Source: Pseudomonadota bacterium
Lineage (GTDB): Bacteria > Pseudomonadota > Alphaproteobacteria > Rhizobiales > Rhizobiaceae
Assembly: GCA_023387715.1 (NCBI GenBank)
Contig: JAEWHQ010000030.1
Coordinates: forward strand, 1-10,880
Direction of reading: 5' to 3'
DNA: 10,880 bases
Under the pieces are notes generated by a model. It worked only from the letters and a program-made list of their open reading frames with translations. It did no database searches and was not told where the DNA came from. The translations under genes and the position numbers were made by a program. This document shows positions 7,540 to 10,880 of this stretch, in pieces. Numbering within the stretch: position 1 is the stretch's first letter; each line of letters begins with the position of its first letter.

Positions 7540-7796
7540 AGCATCAAAAAAACGTTATTTGTCGATGAAGGTTTGCCTCTCAAGGCAAATCAATGTAATT
7601 GTTAGGACTTTCTTAACGGTAAAATAAACTGCACGCGAAGGCAAAACCTTCGTATAAGTTTGATATTTCCCGTCTATGCTCGTTATCAGGTGAGAGCCTT
7701 TCTCACCATCAGCTGCCGGTTTTGGCCGGCAAATTGAAACGCGTTTGTTTGTCTTTGAGCAATTCAACAAACAGTTTTAAAAACAAAAGGTGTTTA
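7540..7796. other. Intergenic region with a series of hairpins upstream of the HTH gene
   Basis: A non-coding stretch of about 257 bp holds four perfect-stem inverted repeats: TTTGCCT/AGGCAAA (7572-7578/7583-7589), CGAAGG/CCTTCG (7636-7641/7647-7652), GGTGAGA/TCTCACC (7689-7695/7701-7707) and GCCGG/CCGGC (7715-7719/7726-7730). None is followed by a T run, so they do not look like terminators. They could form a structured leader of the HTH gene or an unannotated small RNA. I match it to no known riboswitch class, and I see no confident promoter. Confidence 0.5.
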
Positions 7797-8045
7797 ATGT
7801 CGTCTAAATCAGTTTTAGAAAATATTCAGAATTTAGTTGGTCATGGTGTACATATTGTGCAGGCTGTGCGTCAGTCATTGGGTTATTCAATTGAAGAACT
7901 GGCAGTCGTGTGCGGTCTGACCAGTGATGAAATCACATTGTTGGAAAACAGCGACCAGGTTGAGCCCACAAAACTTGCACGTATTACCACTGCCGCAGGC
8001 TTCCAGCCTGAAACAATCGACAAAATACTGGTTAAAGCTTCTTAA
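7797..8045 (+). CDS. Small helix-turn-helix (XRE-like) protein
   Basis: This 82-aa protein starts at ATG 7797, with AAAAGG (7785-7790) as ribosome site 6 bases upstream. The frame extends 25 codons further upstream, but that part lies in hairpin-rich DNA and lacks a ribosome site. Residues about 22-69 fit a helix-turn-helix of the XRE/Cro type: V-R-Q-S-L-G-Y-S-I-E-E-L-A, turn V-C-G, recognition-like L-T-S-D-E-I-T-L-L-E, then a supporting helix ending in A-A-G-F. There is no other domain. It is probably a small DNA-binding regulator, but the target and family name are unknown. It stands alone between the BA14K-family gene and rlpA, on the same strand as both. I see no toxin partner, so an antitoxin role is not supported. 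Confidence 0.72.
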   Translation: MSSKSVLENIQNLVGHGVHIVQAVRQSLGYSIEELAVVCGLTSDEITLLENSDQVEPTKLARITTAAGFQPETIDKILVKAS

Positions 8046-8080
8046 AAAGGAGCAGGTAATTATTTACCATATTCTCAAAG

Positions 8081-8098
8081 ACAGGCCGTTTGGCCTGT
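8081..8098 (+). terminator. Hairpin after the HTH gene, possible weak terminator
   Basis: ACAGGCC (8081-8087) pairs perfectly with GGCCTGT (8092-8098) around a four-base loop. It lies 35 bases after the stop codon, where a terminator would be expected. The following bases are ATAACCCC rather than a T run, so termination would be inefficient or factor-dependent. Confidence 0.4.
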
Positions 8099-8142
8099 AT
8101 AACCCCTCTTGCTTCCTGAAACAGATCACGTTTTAATGAACT

Positions 8143-8155
8143 GTCAATAATTGAC
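8143..8155. promoter_or_regulatory. Inverted repeat GTCAAT-A-ATTGAC upstream of rlpA, possible operator
   Basis: This perfect 6-bp inverted repeat around one central base lies in the gap between the HTH gene and rlpA. Its right arm gives TTGACT (8151-8156), a good -35 hexamer, although no -10 box sits at ideal spacing (TATGTG at 8172-8177 is 15 bases away). Symmetry and position suit a dimeric regulator site. The neighbouring HTH protein is a candidate binder, but nothing in the sequence proves it. Confidence 0.3.
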
Positions 8156-8269
8156 TGCCATCTGTTGTGGGTATGTGGAACGCAGTTTTGAATGGAACTG
8201 TGTTTTTTGTTAAGCGAGCGAACGGCATTTATGAGATATAAATCAAGTTGGTGCGAAGCCGACACGACA

Positions 8270-9496
8270 ATGAATGAAAAGCGCCTGACAAAATTGTCGG
8301 GCCGTTTTGTTGTTATTGCGGTTATCGGCGGTGTTCTGACAGCCTGTGCAGCACCGGCAACGGATCAAAAAACAAAGTCTAAAACCCGTTCAAAAGAATA
8401 TTTTGCGGAAAGCCAATATGGCGTAAAGGCAAGCCCGCGTGTGACCACGCAAAAAGGCAAGCCTTTGCCGCGTGGCGGCGGGCGTGATCAGGTCGGCAAA
8501 CCTTATAAGGTTCGCGGCAAGTGGTATAAGCCAAAAGAAGATCCGAATTATAAAAAGACGGGTCGTGCTTCTTGGTATGGTGATGCATTTCATGGTCGTT
8601 TGACAGCAAACGGCGAAATTTATGATATGCACCACCTAACCGCCGCGCATCCGACTATGCCACTGCCAAGCTATGCCAAGGTTACTAACCTTGCTAACGG
8701 CAGTTCGCTGATCGTACGTGTGAATGATCGTGGTCCTTATTCTAATGACCGTATTATAGATCTGTCAAAGCAAGCTGCTGACATGCTTGATTACACGCAT
8801 CACGGCACCGCCGATGTGAAAGTGGAATATGTTGGCCGCGCACCACTTGATGGTAAAGATGACCAATATCTGATGGCATCTTTTCAAGATGGCTCCGATC
8901 CGATCGGGCAGCCAGCTACTGGTGTCATGATGGCCATGAATGGCCCGACACCAACTGCGCGACCTGATAATAGTCCTTTTGCGACAGGTCAGTCACCATT
9001 CGCATTTAGCAGCGAGCCAGCAACCGGCTCTATGCAGGGTAATATATCGGGCGATATGCCGATGCCAGCCGCTATTCCATTGCCTATGGCACGTCCGGCA
9101 GCCGGTTTTGGCGTAGCTGAGGCTGATCATAACGGTTTTGGCGGTATGGCTGGTTATGCTTCAGACCGTATTGCGACAGCGTCGTTCAAAGAACAGCAGA
9201 CCTATGGCGGCATCTTGTCTGCCGATGCAATTTCGGCTTCTTGGCGCAAACAGAATATTTCAGCCCCGTCAGACATTGATTATGTCGATCTCGGCTCTTT
9301 CTCCTCGAAGGAACAGGCTGACAAAATCGCTGATCAGCTGAATAAATATGGCAAGATCAGCCATGTGACCATTCCGACAGAGCAGGGTGAGATTTTCACC
9401 CTGACTGCAATTGCCACCAACGGAAATAATGATGCTCTGTTGCGTCAGGCCTGGCAGGCAGGAGCGCAGGATGCCTTTGTCGTGCGTGTCCGGTAA
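8270..9496 (+). CDS. rlpA: Septal ring lytic transglycosylase RlpA, lipoprotein with SPOR domain
   Basis: From ATG 8270 this is a 408-aa lipoprotein. It has a basic N-terminus, a hydrophobic core and lipobox L-T-A-C with Cys26 as the lipidated residue. The frame extends upstream to ATGs at 8231 and 8192, but those would put a polar, Cys-containing stretch before the signal. Residues about 97-187 form the double-psi beta-barrel with R-A-S-W-Y-G, Glu116, Asp119, His127 and V-N-D153-R-G-P. The spacing of these four matches the catalytic residues of Pseudomonas aeruginosa RlpA. A long Pro/Gly/Met-rich linker follows, then a C-terminal SPOR domain (about 337-408) that binds denuded glycan at the septum. 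RlpA cleaves glycan strands lacking stem peptides after amidase action. It overlaps the next gene, dac-like, by 26 bases, so the two are translationally linked. Confidence 0.93.
   Translation: MNEKRLTKLSGRFVVIAVIGGVLTACAAPATDQKTKSKTRSKEYFAESQYGVKASPRVTTQKGKPLPRGGGRDQVGKPYKVRGKWYKPKEDPNYKKTGRASWYGDAFHGRLTANGEIYDMHHLTAAHPTMPLPSYAKVTNLANGSSLIVRVNDRGPYSNDRIIDLSKQAADMLDYTHHGTADVKVEYVGRAPLDGKDDQYLMASFQDGSDPIGQPATGVMMAMNGPTPTARPDNSPFATGQSPFAFSSEPATGSMQGNISGDMPMPAAIPLPMARPAAGFGVAEADHNGFGGMAGYASDRIATASFKEQQTYGGILSADAISASWRKQNISAPSDIDYVDLGSFSSKEQADKIADQLNKYGKISHVTIPTEQGEIFTLTAIATNGNNDALLRQAWQAGAQDAFVVRVR
9457..9473 (+). promoter_or_regulatory. Ribosome-binding site setting the start of the dac-like gene inside rlpA
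   Basis: GGCAGGAG (9457-9464) lies 6 bases before ATG 9471, the best Shine-Dalgarno and start pair in this frame. The alternatives, GTG 9486 and ATG 9543, lack a comparable site. ATG 9543 would also remove the basic stretch before the signal peptide core. Confidence 0.6.
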
Positions 9497-10697
9497 CACC
9501 AAAAATCAAACCAGATCAGCATTGCGCAAATTATCGCGCGCAATGCTGCAAACATCAGTGCTTTTTATCAGCATTTATGCAGGGCAGGTCGCTTATGCAG
9601 CTGATGATTTGCAAATAAAAGCACCACAGGTTTTGCTGCTGGATGATAAAACCGGCACCGTGCTTTTTTCCCGCAATAGCGAACAACAATTTCCGCCAGC
9701 ATCACTGGCTAAGCTGATGACGGCTGAAATTGTCTTTGATGCACTGCAAAAGCAAAAAATTAAATTAGATGACAGCTATGTGGTGAGCGAATATGCATGG
9801 CGTACCGGTGGCGCACCATCGCGAACGCCAACCATGTTTGCCAAAATCAAATCATCACCGACAATTGAAAACCTTATTCAGGGCATGATAGTGCAAATGG
9901 CTAATGATGCCTGCATCATTTTGGCTGAAGGACTAACAGGCAGCGAAAAGCAGTTTGTCACGCTTATGAATGAGCGTGCTGAGCACTTAGGGTTACAAAA
10001 CTCGCTCTTTGTCAATTCAACCGGACTGCCAGCCGATGGTCAGCATGTGAGTGTTGGTGATCTCACCAAGCTCGCACGTCATATTTATCATCAATATCCC
10101 GAATATTATCCGTATTTTGCCAAGACCGATTTCACTTGGAATAAGATCTTCCAACGCAACCGCAATGAGCTGCTTTATCTGGATATCGGCGCTGACGGGA
10201 TGAATGTTGGCGGCACCAAAGAAAGTGGTTTTGCACTTGTCACATCTGCCGAGAAAAATGGCAGGCGTTTATTTTTAAGCCTTGCAGGCCTAAAGAACGA
10301 AAAAGACCGCACCGAAGACGCACGTCAGCTCATTGAATGGGGCATGAGCAATTTTGATGATATGCGGCTTTTTTCCAAAGGTGCAATCGTTGGGCAGGCA
10401 CAGGTTTTTAATGGCACACAAAGCACAGTGGCGCTTATTGTCAAAGACGATGTGGATTTGCTGCTGCCACATAACGGACAGGATCAGCTTACAGCTGAAA
10501 TTGTCTATCGCGGCCCCCTGGATGCACCGGTTAAAGCCGATCAGCAAGTGGGAAATTTAAAAATAAAATTAGACAAGCAGATTGTGCGCGAGCTTCCTGT
10601 TTTTACCAGCCAAGCCATTGAAGTTGGTAACTTGGAAGAGCGTTCGCTCGGTGCACTGGTTGAAATCGCAACGGGCTGGATACGTAAATTCCGTTGA
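9471..10697 (+). CDS. PBP5-like D-alanyl-D-alanine carboxypeptidase homologue with altered active site
   Basis: From ATG 9471 this is a 408-aa exported protein. A basic region (R-K-L-S-R) precedes a hydrophobic core, with likely cleavage at A-Y-A before A-D-D near residue 44. The fold is that of peptidase S11: P-A-S78-L-A-K81 is the SxxK motif, W-R-T-G-G-A-P-S and V-N-S-T-G-L-P are present, and a C-terminal PBP5-type beta domain ends in an amphipathic tail. Active family members remove the terminal D-Ala from peptidoglycan stem peptides at the outer face of the inner membrane. Here the SxN motif reads M143-A-N145, losing the serine. The KTG motif in G-A-D-G-M-x-x-G reads N245-V-G247, losing both Lys and Thr. 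The frame is intact and conserved on either side, so this is not simple decay. Activity is probably reduced or lost. It follows rlpA with a 26-base overlap and precedes tmk. Confidence 0.88.
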   Translation: MPLSCVSGNTKNQTRSALRKLSRAMLQTSVLFISIYAGQVAYAADDLQIKAPQVLLLDDKTGTVLFSRNSEQQFPPASLAKLMTAEIVFDALQKQKIKLDDSYVVSEYAWRTGGAPSRTPTMFAKIKSSPTIENLIQGMIVQMANDACIILAEGLTGSEKQFVTLMNERAEHLGLQNSLFVNSTGLPADGQHVSVGDLTKLARHIYHQYPEYYPYFAKTDFTWNKIFQRNRNELLYLDIGADGMNVGGTKESGFALVTSAEKNGRRLFLSLAGLKNEKDRTEDARQLIEWGMSNFDDMRLFSKGAIVGQAQVFNGTQSTVALIVKDDVDLLLPHNGQDQLTAEIVYRGPLDAPVKADQQVGNLKIKLDKQIVRELPVFTSQAIEVGNLEERSLGALVEIATGWIRKFR

Positions 10698-10781
10698 TTA
10701 TTGATCTATGCTTGCGTCTCTAAGCTAAGCCGCATAAGACGGTGATGAGTGTCAATGATTTTAGCAAGGAGCGCATAGCTG

Positions 10782-10880
10782 GTGGCCGGATTGTTCATAA
10801 CATTCGAAGGCGGCGAGGGCGCTGGAAAATCAACGCAAATTACGTTGCTGGCTGATTACCTGAAAAATGCAGGTTTTGAT
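10782..10880 (+). CDS. tmk: Thymidylate kinase, 5' end only
   Basis: Thirty-three codons run from GTG 10782 to the window edge. They contain L-F-I-T-F-E-G-G-E-G-A-G-K-S-T-Q, the P-loop (Walker A) and opening strand typical of bacterial dTMP kinase, which converts dTMP to dTDP for DNA synthesis. An in-frame TAG at 10776-10778 rules out a start further upstream. AAGGAG at 10766-10771 is a good ribosome site, 10 bases before the GTG. It lies 84 bases after the dac-like gene with no terminator between, so it is probably in the same transcript. The C-terminus lies outside the window. Confidence 0.92.
   Translation, partial: MAGLFITFEGGEGAGKSTQITLLADYLKNAGFD

Noticed and set aside
7722..7796. 25-codon N-terminal extension of the HTH protein
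   Set aside because: It lies in the hairpin-rich leader, lacks a ribosome site and does not look like protein sequence of the HTH family; ATG 7797 has a good site.

Overview
The window reads as a stretch of alphaproteobacterial chromosome, most likely from the Rhizobiales (Hyphomicrobiales) and close to Brucella/Ochrobactrum/Pseudochrobactrum. The evidence is a full-length CckA hybrid histidine kinase, a rhizobial-type DksA that has lost most of its zinc ligands, a BA14K-family protein (a family named from Brucella), and the gene order rlpA - D,D-carboxypeptidase - tmk. Base composition looks moderate, and lower than I would expect of Brucella itself. The genus is an inference.

Layout. At the left edge a truncated minus-strand gene encodes a SixA-like phosphohistidine phosphatase (1-370). 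About 330 bp of divergent intergenic DNA follows, then dksA (702-1118). dksA ends at a strong hairpin that can act as a terminator in both directions. Converging on it is a minus-strand gene (1209-2477) for a single-pass membrane protein with a FliO-like domain, a long Pro/Ala linker and a very acidic tail. A 488-bp AT-rich divergent promoter region rich in TTAA separates it from cckA (2966-5554). cckA overlaps by one base a BaiN/HI0933-type flavoprotein gene (5554-6780).

The middle holds two small monocistronic-looking genes. One encodes an exported BA14K-domain protein with His/Pro-rich repeats (6922-7479), with its own promoter and terminator. The other encodes an 82-aa helix-turn-helix protein (7797-8045), preceded by an intergenic stretch carrying several unexplained hairpins. 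The right end is an apparent cell-envelope operon: lipoprotein RlpA (8270-9496), a PBP5-like carboxypeptidase homologue starting inside rlpA (9471-10697), and the first 33 codons of thymidylate kinase (from 10782).

How the genes fit together. CckA, the SixA-like phosphatase (phosphohistidine as substrate) and DksA are regulatory. RlpA cleaves denuded septal glycan and the Dac homologue belongs to the family that trims peptidoglycan stem peptides, so these two are envelope and division genes. I see no transposon, CRISPR array, phage gene, tRNA or rRNA, and no obviously new multi-gene system. The most unusual observation is that the PBP5-like protein keeps its SxxK motif but has lost the serine of SxN (now M-A-N) and the K and T of KTG (now N-V-G), which suggests a catalytically impaired or repurposed enzyme.
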